Shown here piece by piece: positions 25,125 through 33,182 of a DNA stretch of 64,000 nucleotides (the first letter of the stretch is position 1; each line of letters opens with the position of its first letter). The position numbers and the translations under genes were made by a program. The stretch lies in assembly GCA_910579575.1 (NCBI GenBank), contig CAJTUM010000001.1, forward strand, positions 238,132-302,131. Direction: 5' to 3'. Under the pieces are notes generated by a model that saw only the letters and a program-made list of their open reading frames with translations, did not search any database and was not told where the DNA came from. The DNA is from an uncultured Eubacteriales bacterium. GTDB taxonomy: Bacteria > Bacillota > Clostridia > Oscillospirales > Butyricicoccaceae.

Positions 25125-25823
25125 GTGGAAGCCAAGATCCTGGCAGTGGACGACGAAAGAGAAATCGCCGATTTGGTGGAGCTCTACTTGAAAAATGAAG
25201 GGTTTACCGTTTATAAATGCTACGACGGCGACAAAGCGTTGGAGCTTATCCAGAGCCAGCCGATGGACCTGGCGCTGTTGGACGTGATGCTGCCTGGGAT
25301 AGACGGTTTTGAGCTGTGCCGGGTGATACGGGAAAGCTATACCTACCCAGTGATTATGCTGACGGCCCGAGGCGAAGAGCTGGATAAAATCAACGGTTTA
25401 GCTCTGGGAGCGGACGACTATATCACAAAGCCTTTTAGCCCGCTGGAAATGGTCGCTCGGGTCAAGGCCCAGTTGCGCCGGGCCCGGCGGTATAACGAGG
25501 GCGCCCTGCAAGCGGGCGGAGATGTGATCGATTTTTCCGGCATTGTCATCGATAGGGCGGCCCGCACGTGCCTGCTCAACGATAGGCCCCTTTCGCTGAC
25601 GCCGCTGGAATTCAACATCCTGTGGCTTTTGTGCGAAAACCGGGGCAAGGTCATCAGCTGCGAGCAGCTGTTTCGCCAGGTCTGGGGAGAAAAATATTTT
25701 ACCAACAGCAACAATACGGTGATGGTGCATATCCGCCATCTGCGGGAAAAGATGGGAGATAAGGCGGACAAGCCCAAATATATTAAGACCGTCTGGGGCG
25801 TGGGGTATAAAATTGATGGATAA
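25125..25823 (+). CDS. VanR-type response regulator
   Basis: 232 residues, receiver plus winged helix. AVDDEREIADLVELYLKNEG and phospho-acceptor D53 in LLDVMLPGIDG, with TARGEE and TKPFSPLE, then the DNA-binding half with LTPLEFNILWLL and NTVMVHIRHLREKMGD. The GTG start follows GAGGGGATGATATT. Closely resembles the VanR branch, but no vancomycin-resistance ligase or peptidase genes are nearby, so a general cell-envelope role is more likely. Overlaps its kinase by 8 bp. Confidence 0.9.
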   Translation: MEAKILAVDDEREIADLVELYLKNEGFTVYKCYDGDKALELIQSQPMDLALLDVMLPGIDGFELCRVIRESYTYPVIMLTARGEELDKINGLALGADDYITKPFSPLEMVARVKAQLRRARRYNEGALQAGGDVIDFSGIVIDRAARTCLLNDRPLSLTPLEFNILWLLCENRGKVISCEQLFRQVWGEKYFTNSNNTVMVHIRHLREKMGDKADKPKYIKTVWGVGYKIDG

Positions 25824-27021
25824 GCGCAGAGAGAAAGAGAAACGGCCGAGGGTCCGGCGAGAGGACGACCTGCGCCGTCTGAGCCGAAAAATGACGGGTC
25901 AGTTTTTTCGCCTGGTGGCGGAAACCTATGTGATCGCCACAATGGCCAAAGCCTTGTTGGTGGACGGCGTGCTGGAAGACCCTTTCGCCAATTTTTTCGT
26001 GGCCGCCGTTCGAGTGCTGCTGGGGCTCAGCAAGGAAGAAGGAATCCGCGTGTACCAGGGGGCGTTCCTGCGGCACAAGGGCTTTTGGATGACTTTGATG
26101 GTCTTGATCATCTTTCTCTTTTTCTGGCGTCGTCTACTGCGGCGGTTCAGCCAATATTTCCGCCAGCTGGACAACCGATTGGACCAATTGCTGACAGAGA
26201 CCGCTCAGCCCCGAGAGGAACTGCCCCCGGAACTGGCCTTTATGGAGGAAAAGCTGGAGCGCATTCAGGCCGCTTTGGCCGCCCGCCGGCAGGCCGCTTT
26301 GGAGAGCGAGCAGCGGAAAAACGACTTGGTCGTCTATTTGGCCCATGACCTGAAAACCCCTCTGACCTCTGTGGTGGGTTACCTGAGTCTGCTGAATGAA
26401 GCGCCGGATATGCCTTTGGAGCAGCGGGGCAAATACACGCAGGTGGCCCTGGACAAAGCTTACCGGCTGGAGGAACTCATCAACCAGTTTTTTGATATCA
26501 CCCGATTCAACCTTCAACAAGTTGTGCTGGAGCGCCGGCCTGTCCGGCTGGATGTGACGCTGGCGCAGATCGCCGACGAATTTTACCCCATTTTGGCCCA
26601 GCAGGGCCAATGGGCCCAGGTGGAGGCCGAGCCTGGCCTGACCGTTTCCGCCGATCCGGATAAACTGGCCCGGGTTTTCAACAATCTGTTTAAAAACGCC
26701 GCGGCATACGGCTATGAAAACACCGCGATTCAGGCCCGGGCCCAGCGACAAGAAGATCAGGTTGTGATATCTGTGCGCAATCAAGGCCCTCGGATTCCGC
26801 CCCGGCAGCTGGAGCTGATTTTTGAGAAATTTTATCGCATGGATGCCGCCCGTTCCACTAACGCCGGCGGCGCCGGCTTGGGTTTGGCCATCGCCAAGCA
26901 GATTGTGGAGCTTCACGGCGGCTCCATCTCCGCCCAGAGCGACAATCAGTTCACAGTCTTCACCGTCTTCCTGCCGCTGGAAGATCCAGATCCGCCGGAG
27001 CCCCTGTCCTATGATTTATAG
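25816..27021 (+). CDS. VanS-type histidine kinase
   Basis: 401 residues. Two hydrophobic segments at about 28-62 and 95-112 flank a very short outer loop, then a linker and the phospho-acceptor histidine near 176 in LAHDLKTPLTSVVGYLSLL, a sequence characteristic of VanS-like kinases. The N box FNNLFKNAAAYG and G boxes FEKFYRMDAAR and GAGLGLAIAKQIV follow. Start chosen at the ATG inside the end of the regulator gene. With so little outer sequence it probably senses the membrane or an intramembrane cue. Confidence 0.9.
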   Translation: MDKRREKEKRPRVRREDDLRRLSRKMTGQFFRLVAETYVIATMAKALLVDGVLEDPFANFFVAAVRVLLGLSKEEGIRVYQGAFLRHKGFWMTLMVLIIFLFFWRRLLRRFSQYFRQLDNRLDQLLTETAQPREELPPELAFMEEKLERIQAALAARRQAALESEQRKNDLVVYLAHDLKTPLTSVVGYLSLLNEAPDMPLEQRGKYTQVALDKAYRLEELINQFFDITRFNLQQVVLERRPVRLDVTLAQIADEFYPILAQQGQWAQVEAEPGLTVSADPDKLARVFNNLFKNAAAYGYENTAIQARAQRQEDQVVISVRNQGPRIPPRQLELIFEKFYRMDAARSTNAGGAGLGLAIAKQIVELHGGSISAQSDNQFTVFTVFLPLEDPDPPEPLSYDL

Positions 27022-27022
27022 C

Positions 27023-27051
27023 TTGCCTTAGCCTGAGCCCTATGATATAGT
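27023..27051 (+). promoter_or_regulatory. Promoter of the PhoPR-like operon
   Basis: TTGCCT, 17 nt, TATAGT, ending 27 nt before the start at 27078. Confidence 0.55.
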
Positions 27052-27077
27052 CACAGAAGAAAGGGGGAGCGGCGGAT

Positions 27078-27752
27078 ATGGAAGAAAAGCCCTTGATCTA
27101 TTGCGTGGAAGACGACGAGAATATCCGTCAGATGCTTTGTTACGCGCTGGAAAGCGGCGGATACCGGGCCCAGGGCTTTGAGAGCGGCCGGCAGTTTTGG
27201 CCCAGCTGGCGGCGGGAGAGGCCTCGGCTGCTGCTGCTGGATATCATGCTGCCAGAGGAGGACGGCATGGAGATCCTGCGCCAAGTGAAAAGCGGCCCTG
27301 GCGGCGCCACGCCGGTGATTATGCTGACCGCCAAAACCGCCGAGCTGGACAAAGTGGCCGGGCTGGACGCCGGGGCGGACGATTACATCGCCAAGCCTTT
27401 CAGCGTGCTGGAGCTGTTATCCCGCATACGGGCGGTGCTGCGCCGGACAAGCCGGGGCGCCGCGCCGCTGACCTGCGGCCCAGTGACGCTGGACCCGCTG
27501 AGCCGGGCCGTCTCTTGCCAAGGTCGGCCGGTGGAGCTGACCTACAAGGAATTTGAGCTGCTGCACTATATGCTGCGCCACCCTGGGGAAGCTCTGTCCC
27601 GCACGCGGCTGCTGGAAAAGGTGTGGGGCTTTGATTTTGAAGGCGAAAGCCGTACGGTGGATATGCACGTCAAGACCCTTCGCCGCAAGCTGGGCGCCGG
27701 CGGAGGGCTGGTCAAAACCGTCCGGGGAGCGGGCTACAAGCTGGAGGAGTAG
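27078..27752 (+). CDS. PhoB/PhoP-type response regulator
   Basis: 224 residues. Receiver with YCVEDDENIRQML and D55 in LLDIMLPEEDG, TAKTAELDKVAG and AKPFSVLELLSR; C-terminal winged helix with LTYKEFELLHYML and ESRTVDMHVKTLRRKLG. The ATG follows AAAGGGGGAG. It is followed 4 nt later by a PhoR-like kinase. Phosphate control is the default guess for this pair, but no phosphate transport genes lie in the window. Confidence 0.9.
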   Translation: MEEKPLIYCVEDDENIRQMLCYALESGGYRAQGFESGRQFWPSWRRERPRLLLLDIMLPEEDGMEILRQVKSGPGGATPVIMLTAKTAELDKVAGLDAGADDYIAKPFSVLELLSRIRAVLRRTSRGAAPLTCGPVTLDPLSRAVSCQGRPVELTYKEFELLHYMLRHPGEALSRTRLLEKVWGFDFEGESRTVDMHVKTLRRKLGAGGGLVKTVRGAGYKLEE

Positions 27753-27756
27753 GGCT

Positions 27757-29454
27757 GTGAAAAAAAGCATTTTGCAAAGCCTTATTTGCGTCAGCGCGTT
27801 GGCCGTCCTGCTGACGGCGGCGCTTTCCGCTCTGGGGTTTTATCGGCTTCACGAAGAGCAGGCCCAGCGGCAGCTGCAAAACCAGGGCCGGCTGATTTTG
27901 GCCGGGTTGGATTCGGCCCCTCGGCCTCTGGATTACTTGGATGCTTTGAGCCGGACCGCGCCGGATCTTCGGCTGACGCTGATCGATTCCGGCGGCGGGG
28001 TGGTTTTTGATTCCAGCGCCCCGGCGGACGGCATGGAAAACCACGAGACGCGCCAAGAGGTAGTCCAAGCCCGGCGGGAGGGTTTTGGCGAATGCGCCCG
28101 CCGCTCCGATACGCTGGGGGAAACCGCCTATTATAGCGCCTATTTGCGGCAGGACGGCTCTGTGCTGCGGCTGGGCGCTACGGCGCAAAGCCTAACCGCC
28201 GTATTTTTCGGCAGTCTGCCTTGGGCTGCGGCTATTGGGCTGTTGATGGCCGGTTTGGCGCTTCCCATCTCCCGGTGGGTCACGCGGCGGCTGATGGCCC
28301 CTGTGATGGAGGCGGCTCAGAGCTTGAGCTTGGAGGAAGCCCCCGTCGGCAAGCCGCCTTATCAGGAACTGGAACCTTTTTTGGATAAAATCCGGGCGCA
28401 GAAAGCCCAGATCGCCGCCAGCATCCATCGGATTCAGCAGGAGAAAAACACCCTTTCCATGATTACCTCCGGCGTGCGGGAAGGGCTGATTCTCATCGAC
28501 GGAAATAAAAACGTCCTTTCCTGCAACCAGGCCGCTCGGGAGCTGCTCCAGGCCCCTACCGGCGACCTGGAGGGCCGCAGCGCCTTGGAGCTTTGCCCGG
28601 ACCCGGCTTTTGCCCAGGCGGTGAACCAGGCGATGAGCAGCCGGCAGCCGCAGCAAACGGTTTTGCAGGTCGGTCCGCTTTATCTGCGGCTGTATGTCAG
28701 CCCGGCCAAAAGCGCGCCCGGCGGCATGATATTGGCGGTGGATTCCAGCCAGCAGGTTCAGGCCGAGCGGCAGCGCCGGGATTTTTCCGCCAACGTCTCC
28801 CATGAGCTCAAAACGCCCCTGACCTCCATCAGCGGTTTTGCCGAGCTGATTGAAACCGGTATGGCCCGAGGCCAGGACGCCGCCCAGTTTGCCGGCCGCA
28901 TCCGGCTGGAGGCTGGGCGGCTGCAATTTCTCATCGACGATATCATGCGGCTGTCGGAAATCGAGGACGGAGGCAAGGGGGAATGGGAGCAGGTTCCTCT
29001 GCTAAAGACAGCCCGCCAAGCGGCGGACACCCTGGCTTTGGAAGCGGCGGAAAAAGAGGTTTCGATCTTCTGCCAGGGCGAAGAGCTGGAAATCGAGGCC
29101 AACGGAAGAATGATGGAGGAGCTGACGGTCAACCTGCTTTCCAACGGGGTGAAATACAACCGGCCTGGAGGATTCGCTTGGCTTACCATTGAGCGCCAGG
29201 GAGAAATGGCCGCCGTCATCGCGGAGGATACCGGCATCGGCATCCCTCTCCAGCATCAGGATCGGGTTTTTGAACGGTTTTATCGGGTGGATAAAAGCCG
29301 CTCCAAGCAAACCGGCGGCACCGGCCTGGGTCTGTCCATTGTGCGCCATATCGTGGAAACGCACCAAGGCTTCCTGTCGCTGGAAAGCGAAGAGGGCAAG
29401 GGAACGAAAATTACCGTCTTGCTGCCGCTGAAGCAGCCGGACCGCTCAAAATAG
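27757..29454 (+). CDS. PhoR-like histidine kinase with PAS domain
   Basis: 565 residues. GTG start 4 nt after the regulator stop. Membrane segments at about 5-27 and 148-170 flank an outer sensor; a PAS domain (about 235-330; GVREGLILIDGNKNVLSCNQ) precedes the phospho-acceptor histidine near 349 in ANVSHELKTPLTSISGFAEL. The N box LLSNGVKYN and G boxes FERFYRVDKSRSK and GTGLGLSIVRHIVE follow. This is the architecture of Firmicute PhoR. Confidence 0.9.
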   Translation: MKKSILQSLICVSALAVLLTAALSALGFYRLHEEQAQRQLQNQGRLILAGLDSAPRPLDYLDALSRTAPDLRLTLIDSGGGVVFDSSAPADGMENHETRQEVVQARREGFGECARRSDTLGETAYYSAYLRQDGSVLRLGATAQSLTAVFFGSLPWAAAIGLLMAGLALPISRWVTRRLMAPVMEAAQSLSLEEAPVGKPPYQELEPFLDKIRAQKAQIAASIHRIQQEKNTLSMITSGVREGLILIDGNKNVLSCNQAARELLQAPTGDLEGRSALELCPDPAFAQAVNQAMSSRQPQQTVLQVGPLYLRLYVSPAKSAPGGMILAVDSSQQVQAERQRRDFSANVSHELKTPLTSISGFAELIETGMARGQDAAQFAGRIRLEAGRLQFLIDDIMRLSEIEDGGKGEWEQVPLLKTARQAADTLALEAAEKEVSIFCQGEELEIEANGRMMEELTVNLLSNGVKYNRPGGFAWLTIERQGEMAAVIAEDTGIGIPLQHQDRVFERFYRVDKSRSKQTGGTGLGLSIVRHIVETHQGFLSLESEEGKGTKITVLLPLKQPDRSK

Positions 29455-29479
29455 CAAAAGGAAGGGAAGATTTGAACCT

Positions 29480-29890
29480 ATGAAAACCATTGTAGTGATA
29501 GACGGCAAGGGCGGCGGAGTGGGCTCGGCGCTGATCGCCCGGCTGAAGGGCCTGCCCGGTGCCCGGCTGCTGGCCTTGGGAGCCAACGCTTTGGCCACCT
29601 CCGCCATGCTGCGGGCCGGCGCTCAGGACGGCGCCACCGGCGAAAACGCCGTGATCCAGTGCTGCCGCCAGGCGGACGTGGTGGCCGGGCCCATCGGCAT
29701 CCTCATCGCCGGCGCCATGCTGGGGGAGATCACCGCCCCCATGGCCGCCGCCGTGGGCCAAAGCCCCGCCCGCCTGGTGCTCATCCCCAACGCCAAATCC
29801 GGCGCCCATATCTGCGGCCTCCAGCAAATGCCCCTGAGCCAATACATCGAGGAAGCGGCCAAAAAAATAGAGGAAATCCTGGGAGAATAG
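29480..29890 (+). CDS. DUF3842 family protein
   Basis: 136 residues. It begins MKTIVVIDGKGGGVGSALI, a nucleotide-binding-like glycine loop, and continues with GPIGILIAGAMLGEITAPMA and PNAKSGAHICGL, the conserved stretches of DUF3842. No biochemical role is known to me. Lies 25 nt behind the PhoR-like kinase and shares its terminator, so it is probably part of that operon. Confidence 0.83.
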   Translation: MKTIVVIDGKGGGVGSALIARLKGLPGARLLALGANALATSAMLRAGAQDGATGENAVIQCCRQADVVAGPIGILIAGAMLGEITAPMAAAVGQSPARLVLIPNAKSGAHICGLQQMPLSQYIEEAAKKIEEILGE

Positions 29891-29895
29891 CAAAA

Positions 29896-29935
29896 CCCGG
29901 CCCCATACAAAAGGGGCCGGGCTTTTCTGCTTTTC
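29896..29935 (+). terminator. Terminator of the PhoPR-DUF3842 operon
   Basis: CCCGGCCCC, loop ATACAAAA, GGGGCCGGG, then CTTTTCTGCTTTT. Confidence 0.85.
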
Positions 29936-29948
29936 CGATTGTTGAATC

Positions 29949-29977
29949 TTATCAAATTCTGCGGGATATGGTAGAAT
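29949..29977 (+). promoter_or_regulatory. Candidate promoter of the holin-like toxin mRNA
   Basis: TTATCA, 17 nt, TAGAAT with an extended -10 TGG in front. It gives a leader of about 70 nt before the toxin start. Confidence 0.5.
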
Positions 29978-30055
29978 ACAGGCAGACGCTGTTGCAGAAA
30001 CAGGCGGTTGGCCCCCTCGCGTATTTTTTACTCAGCAACAAAGAGGGCAACGCAA

Positions 30056-30148
30056 ATGTATGTTACATATCAGGCTCTGCAAACTTTGATAGAGTTCGGT
30101 GTGCTCATCGTTGCGATTGTCGGCCTTTGCCAGACAAAAAAGAAGTAA
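30056..30148 (+). CDS. Putative holin-like toxin of a type I toxin-antitoxin system
   Basis: A 30-residue peptide: a short start MYVTYQ, one hydrophobic membrane-spanning segment ALQTLIEFGVLIVAIVGL, and a lysine tail QTKKK. This is the layout of the small putative holin-like toxins of Firmicutes (a start such as TYQAL, a core such as IEFGVLIVAI, and terminal lysines). ATG at 30056 follows AGAGGG. A sense terminator lies at 30189-30222 and an opposing promoter at 30231-30258 would drive an RNA complementary to the 3' end of this message. Such peptides insert in the membrane and are held off by antisense RNA. Function is inferred from the family layout. Confidence 0.68.
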   Translation: MYVTYQALQTLIEFGVLIVAIVGLCQTKKK

Positions 30149-30224
30149 CCGCCCCTCGCCAGGCCGCAGTTACTTCTAAACCAGTAACCGGGGGCTGACC
30201 GCCGCGCAGCGGAGCCCTTTTTCT
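30133..30224 (-). ncRNA. Candidate antisense antitoxin RNA
   Basis: On the - strand a consensus promoter (30231-30258) would start an RNA near 30224. It runs into the toxin gene's 3' end and meets a hairpin AGAAGTAAC/GTTACTTCT (30141-30149 with 30169-30177) followed by TTTTTTG, a typical terminator, near 30135. The RNA would be about 90 nt with two stem-loops and full complementarity to the toxin mRNA tail. No transcript data are available, so the ends are predicted. Confidence 0.6.
30189..30222 (+). terminator. Terminator of the toxin mRNA
   Basis: GGGGCT ... AGCCC with an inner CCGC/GCGG stem, followed by TTTTTC. Confidence 0.65.
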
Positions 30225-30230
30225 GCCTTG

Positions 30231-30258
30231 ATTATACCAAATCCCCGGCCGCTGTCAA
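30231..30258 (-). promoter_or_regulatory. Consensus promoter of the antisense RNA
   Basis: On the - strand, TTGACA, 16 nt, TATAAT with an extended -10 TGG. Among the best promoter matches in the window. Confidence 0.78.
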
Positions 30259-30277
30259 GCGGCGGGGATAGGAAAAA

Positions 30278-30302
30278 CCGGCCCGTCAGGGGCCGGCTTT
30301 TT
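30278..30302. terminator. Bidirectional terminator
   Basis: AAAAACCGGCCC, loop, GGGCCGGCTTTTT. Ends the - strand stalk-domain gene that stops at 30314. Confidence 0.8.
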
Positions 30303-30313
30303 GCTGTGGGGGG

Positions 30314-31006
30314 TTAGGTCCAGAGGCCAAGCTCGCCGATGGCGGTATAAGAAGGGCAACTACCACCCATCATGATTTTTAGTTCCAGAACGCCAGTGAC
30401 ATCTACACTGATATTTATCGGGTCTATGCCCCCACCCACTTTGCCTTCCCAGATTTTTTCATCATCTGCATAAATGGTCAATGTGCCGCCCTCATTAGAG
30501 CGATAATCATATTGTTGAAAATACACACCAGTTAATCTGGTATATTGGGTATTCAGCTTGTATGTAACATAATCCTTCCTGTCCATATCTGTTATACAAT
30601 GCTGATGTTCATTCCCCAGATTGTCCTTGACCACGCTACCTGTCGCGAACCAAAAGCTATCTTTATCAAAATAATCCATATCCGCCACCCAGACGGCGGG
30701 TTTATCGCCGGTGTGGGAGCCGATGTAGACGCTTTTGGAGGTTCCCTCCCACTGGATGGGGAGGTCCAGGGCTTCGCTGACGGCCCGGACAGGCAGATAG
30801 GTAGTGCCCTCATAGATAAAAGCTTCCACCGGATTGCCCTTGGCGTCTGTGGGATTGATTTTCTGGTCGTTGACGAAAATGCTCACCCCAGGAAACACGG
30901 TGACATTTTTGCTGTACACGGCGAACCCCGGCACAATCAGGGATACCATCAGCAGGGCGGCCATCATGCCGGACAAAAAGTAGCTCAATTTTTGCTTGCG
31001 ATTCAT
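30314..31006 (-). CDS. Exported protein: copper-amine-oxidase-like stalk domain plus NPCBM-like domain
   Basis: 230 residues. Signal peptide or anchor (about 5-30), then a domain with VSIFVNDQKINP and YEGTTYLPVRAVSEALDLPI typical of the copper amine oxidase N-terminal (stalk) repeat found on clostridial surface proteins, then about 120 residues resembling the NPCBM carbohydrate-binding fold (GTLTIYADDEKIWEGKVGGG). Probably binds wall or mucin glycans. ATG at 31006 follows ACAGGAGG. The 3' half is clearly more AT-rich than the 5' half, suggesting that the second domain was acquired separately. Confidence 0.75.
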   Translation of the reverse strand: MNRKQKLSYFLSGMMAALLMVSLIVPGFAVYSKNVTVFPGVSIFVNDQKINPTDAKGNPVEAFIYEGTTYLPVRAVSEALDLPIQWEGTSKSVYIGSHTGDKPAVWVADMDYFDKDSFWFATGSVVKDNLGNEHQHCITDMDRKDYVTYKLNTQYTRLTGVYFQQYDYRSNEGGTLTIYADDEKIWEGKVGGGIDPINISVDVTGVLELKIMMGGSCPSYTAIGELGLWT

Positions 31007-31031
31007 TTGCAAATCCTCCTGTTTTGCGCCT

Positions 31032-31054
31032 CCTCCCGGCTTAGAGCCGGGAGG
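31032..31054 (-). other. Intergenic hairpin between two surface-protein genes
   Basis: A 10-bp stem CCTCCCGGCT (31032-31041) with AGCCGGGAGG (31045-31054). No T run follows on the - strand, so it is more likely a processing or stabilising structure, or a weak attenuator, than a full terminator. Confidence 0.5.
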
Positions 31055-31070
31055 GAGGGGCGTTTTGTAG

Positions 31071-33074
31071 TTACCTCGCCTCAAACCAGGTACAGGAATT
31101 GGAGTAAGTCAGCATTTCCTCTTGAGAGACCTGGCCGGTGATGTTGTTGCGGATATAGGCGCAGTCGGTCAGCTTGATGGCGTCGCCGCCCAGGCCGTTG
31201 CGGGCCGGGTCGCAGACGATCAGATTGCCGTTTTCATAGCCAATCACTGTCACGGCGTGGGATTTTCCGTTGCCTTTGAAGCACAGCATCAGGCCGTAAT
31301 TGTTGTTTTTCAGGGCGTCCACAGCCCCTTGCAGGCGCTGGCTGCCGTTCCAGCCCTTGTTGAAGGAGCTTGTCCAGACGTCTTGGTCCTTCAGGCCGTA
31401 TTTGCTGAAAATACTCCAGTTCATATAGGTGGAGCCGCCGTTGGCCGCTTTCACATCCCCATAGGATACGGCGGAATTGCCGTTTTGCACCCGGTAATTG
31501 GCAATTACCATGGCGGCGGAGGCGATATAGCAGCCGTCGCCGTCCTGCTGCTGGATATAGACGTGCTGGCCTCCGCCTACCGAGGGTTCAGCAGGCGCTT
31601 GATTGCCTGTGGAATAGGGGATCGCCACATCGGGCCAGTTGCCATAGGTAGCAAATAGGTTGGTTTCGTTGCTGTTGGGGTCGTGCATAGTAACGGTACT
31701 GCCGTTGACGGAATCCACCGTCACATAGCGCAGGCCCCAGGGAGAGTTTCCGGGAATTTGCACCACCACAGTATACCCCTTGCTGCACAGGTCGTTGATC
31801 ATAGCGGCTTTTTGCTCAACAGACAGGCTGGCGCTCTTCATATTGGCGTTGGTCTGCTCGGTAAAACCGGGAACAGCCTCGGCGACCTTGGTCCACCGCA
31901 GCGCGCCGCTATCGGTGAAGCCGCCCACGCTTTTCAGCCGCTGGAGCAGCACAGAGGGATTGAAAGAGCTTTCCGATTCCTTGCCCGATTTCACGATGGC
32001 AATAGAAAGAGCCGTAACCAAGCCGCCGTTGGAGGCCATGGTTCCGTTGCCCAGAGACTCGTTGGCCCAGCGGCTGTCGTCTTTTTTCCAATCCCGATAG
32101 GAGGCGGGAGAGGGCGTTGGGGCCGGCTTTTCCGGTTCCGCCGGTTTTTCAGGGGTAACAGGCTGCTCCGGCTTTTTGGTTTCCTCGGGCGTTTGGGGTT
32201 CCTGAGGCTTGGAGGATTCCTGCTGGTTTGCAGGAGGAGTGACAGGCTTATCCTGGTTTGCAGGGGGCGTAACTGAGGTTTGTCCAGAGGGCGTAGTCGA
32301 TGTCGTATTATTCTCCGCAGGCGCCTTTGTGCCGTTGCCGTTATTATTGCTGTTGCTGCCGGCGTTGCCTATGTTCTTTTCGGGGACCCCAAAATTGGCC
32401 AGAGCCCGCCAGAGCATAGCGGCGGCTTCTGCACGGGTGATGGTGCGCTGTCCGCCAAAAGTGCCGTCGGCATAGCCGTTGATGATGCCTTCCTCCACAG
32501 CCGCCGCCACATAGGGCTTCAAGGCCGGGGAAATGGAAGCAGTGTCGCTGAACATTGTTTCCAGCATACTTTCATCTGCCATGCTGGTATCCAGATCCCA
32601 CATTTTCGCAATCGCCACGGCCATATCCTCCCGAACGGCCATGGTTTTGGGGCGGAAAGCCATGCCGTCGCCGTCTGAATATCCAGTCATATCCTGGCTG
32701 ACAGCCTCGATGTAGGGCGTGGCCCAGTAGCCGGGCTTTACGTCAGTGAAAGCGCCGGTGGGGTTGTCCAGGGTTTTCTGTACGTCGCAGGCAGAGGCCA
32801 CAGCCAGGATTTTGGCAAATTCCTCCCGGCTGACGGTTTTGCTGGGGTAAAACAGCCCGTTGGGATAGCCGTTGACGGCCTTGCGGTCCACCAGATCGGC
32901 AATATAACGAAAAGCCCAGTGGGTTTCGGGAACATCAGCAAACTCTACAGTATACGTTTGCTGAGAAGGAGCCATGCCGTCTTCATAAGACAGCGCATGG
33001 GCCATGGGAGCGGTAAAGGTTGACACAAGGGCCAATGTCAGCGTTGCCGCCAAAGCCCTTTGAAATCGTTTCAT
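31071..33074 (-). CDS. SLH-domain surface protein with two C39-like peptidase domains, the first degenerate
   Basis: 667 residues, exported. Signal peptide about 1-27, three SLH repeats (about 43-225) that anchor it to the wall, a Pro/Thr/Glu-rich linker (236-325), then two papain-like C39_2 domains. Domain 2 (about 502-650) keeps the triad: C515 in DGDGCYIASAAMV, H606 in KSHAVTVIGY, D622 in VCDPARN. Domain 1 (326-475) has the same fold markers (DDSRWAN, LGNGTMASNGG, RYVTVDSVNG, MHDPN) but glycine replaces the nucleophile cysteine and R449 stands where histidine is expected. Catalysis by domain 2 and binding by domain 1 is my inference. Confidence 0.83.
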   Translation of the reverse strand: MKRFQRALAATLTLALVSTFTAPMAHALSYEDGMAPSQQTYTVEFADVPETHWAFRYIADLVDRKAVNGYPNGLFYPSKTVSREEFAKILAVASACDVQKTLDNPTGAFTDVKPGYWATPYIEAVSQDMTGYSDGDGMAFRPKTMAVREDMAVAIAKMWDLDTSMADESMLETMFSDTASISPALKPYVAAAVEEGIINGYADGTFGGQRTITRAEAAAMLWRALANFGVPEKNIGNAGSNSNNNGNGTKAPAENNTTSTTPSGQTSVTPPANQDKPVTPPANQQESSKPQEPQTPEETKKPEQPVTPEKPAEPEKPAPTPSPASYRDWKKDDSRWANESLGNGTMASNGGLVTALSIAIVKSGKESESSFNPSVLLQRLKSVGGFTDSGALRWTKVAEAVPGFTEQTNANMKSASLSVEQKAAMINDLCSKGYTVVVQIPGNSPWGLRYVTVDSVNGSTVTMHDPNSNETNLFATYGNWPDVAIPYSTGNQAPAEPSVGGGQHVYIQQQDGDGCYIASAAMVIANYRVQNGNSAVSYGDVKAANGGSTYMNWSIFSKYGLKDQDVWTSSFNKGWNGSQRLQGAVDALKNNNYGLMLCFKGNGKSHAVTVIGYENGNLIVCDPARNGLGGDAIKLTDCAYIRNNITGQVSQEEMLTYSNSCTWFEAR

Positions 33075-33136
33075 ACGTCGTTCCTCTCTTTCTTGTTAAA
33101 AAATTCAATGCAGTCGTTCAGCGCGTTGTATAACAA
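33071..33136 (-). CDS. Short leader peptide coupled to the SLH protein gene
   Basis: A TTG start at 33136 sits 5 nt behind a perfect AAGGAGGTGA-type ribosome binding site and opens a 21-codon frame (LLYNALNDCIEFFNKKER then NDV) whose TGA overlaps the ATG of the SLH gene (ATGA). Translation of this peptide would deliver ribosomes to the SLH start, which has only a moderate site of its own. No peptide family recognised. Below usual gene-calling size. Confidence 0.5.
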   Translation of the reverse strand: MLYNALNDCIEFFNKKERNDV

Positions 33137-33182
33137 ATTCACCTCCTTGCATATTCAAATAGTTTCTTGCAGTTTCGAATGA

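Noticed and set aside
25125..27021. Vancomycin resistance cluster
   Set aside because: The VanR/VanS-like pair is not accompanied by ligase, dehydrogenase or dipeptidase genes of that pathway; the pair alone is common in susceptible clostridia.
30056..30148. Random short frame instead of a toxin gene
   Set aside because: A 30-codon frame alone would be weak evidence, but the ribosome site, membrane segment with lysine tail, sense terminator and convergent consensus promoter occur together, so I kept it as a candidate gene.
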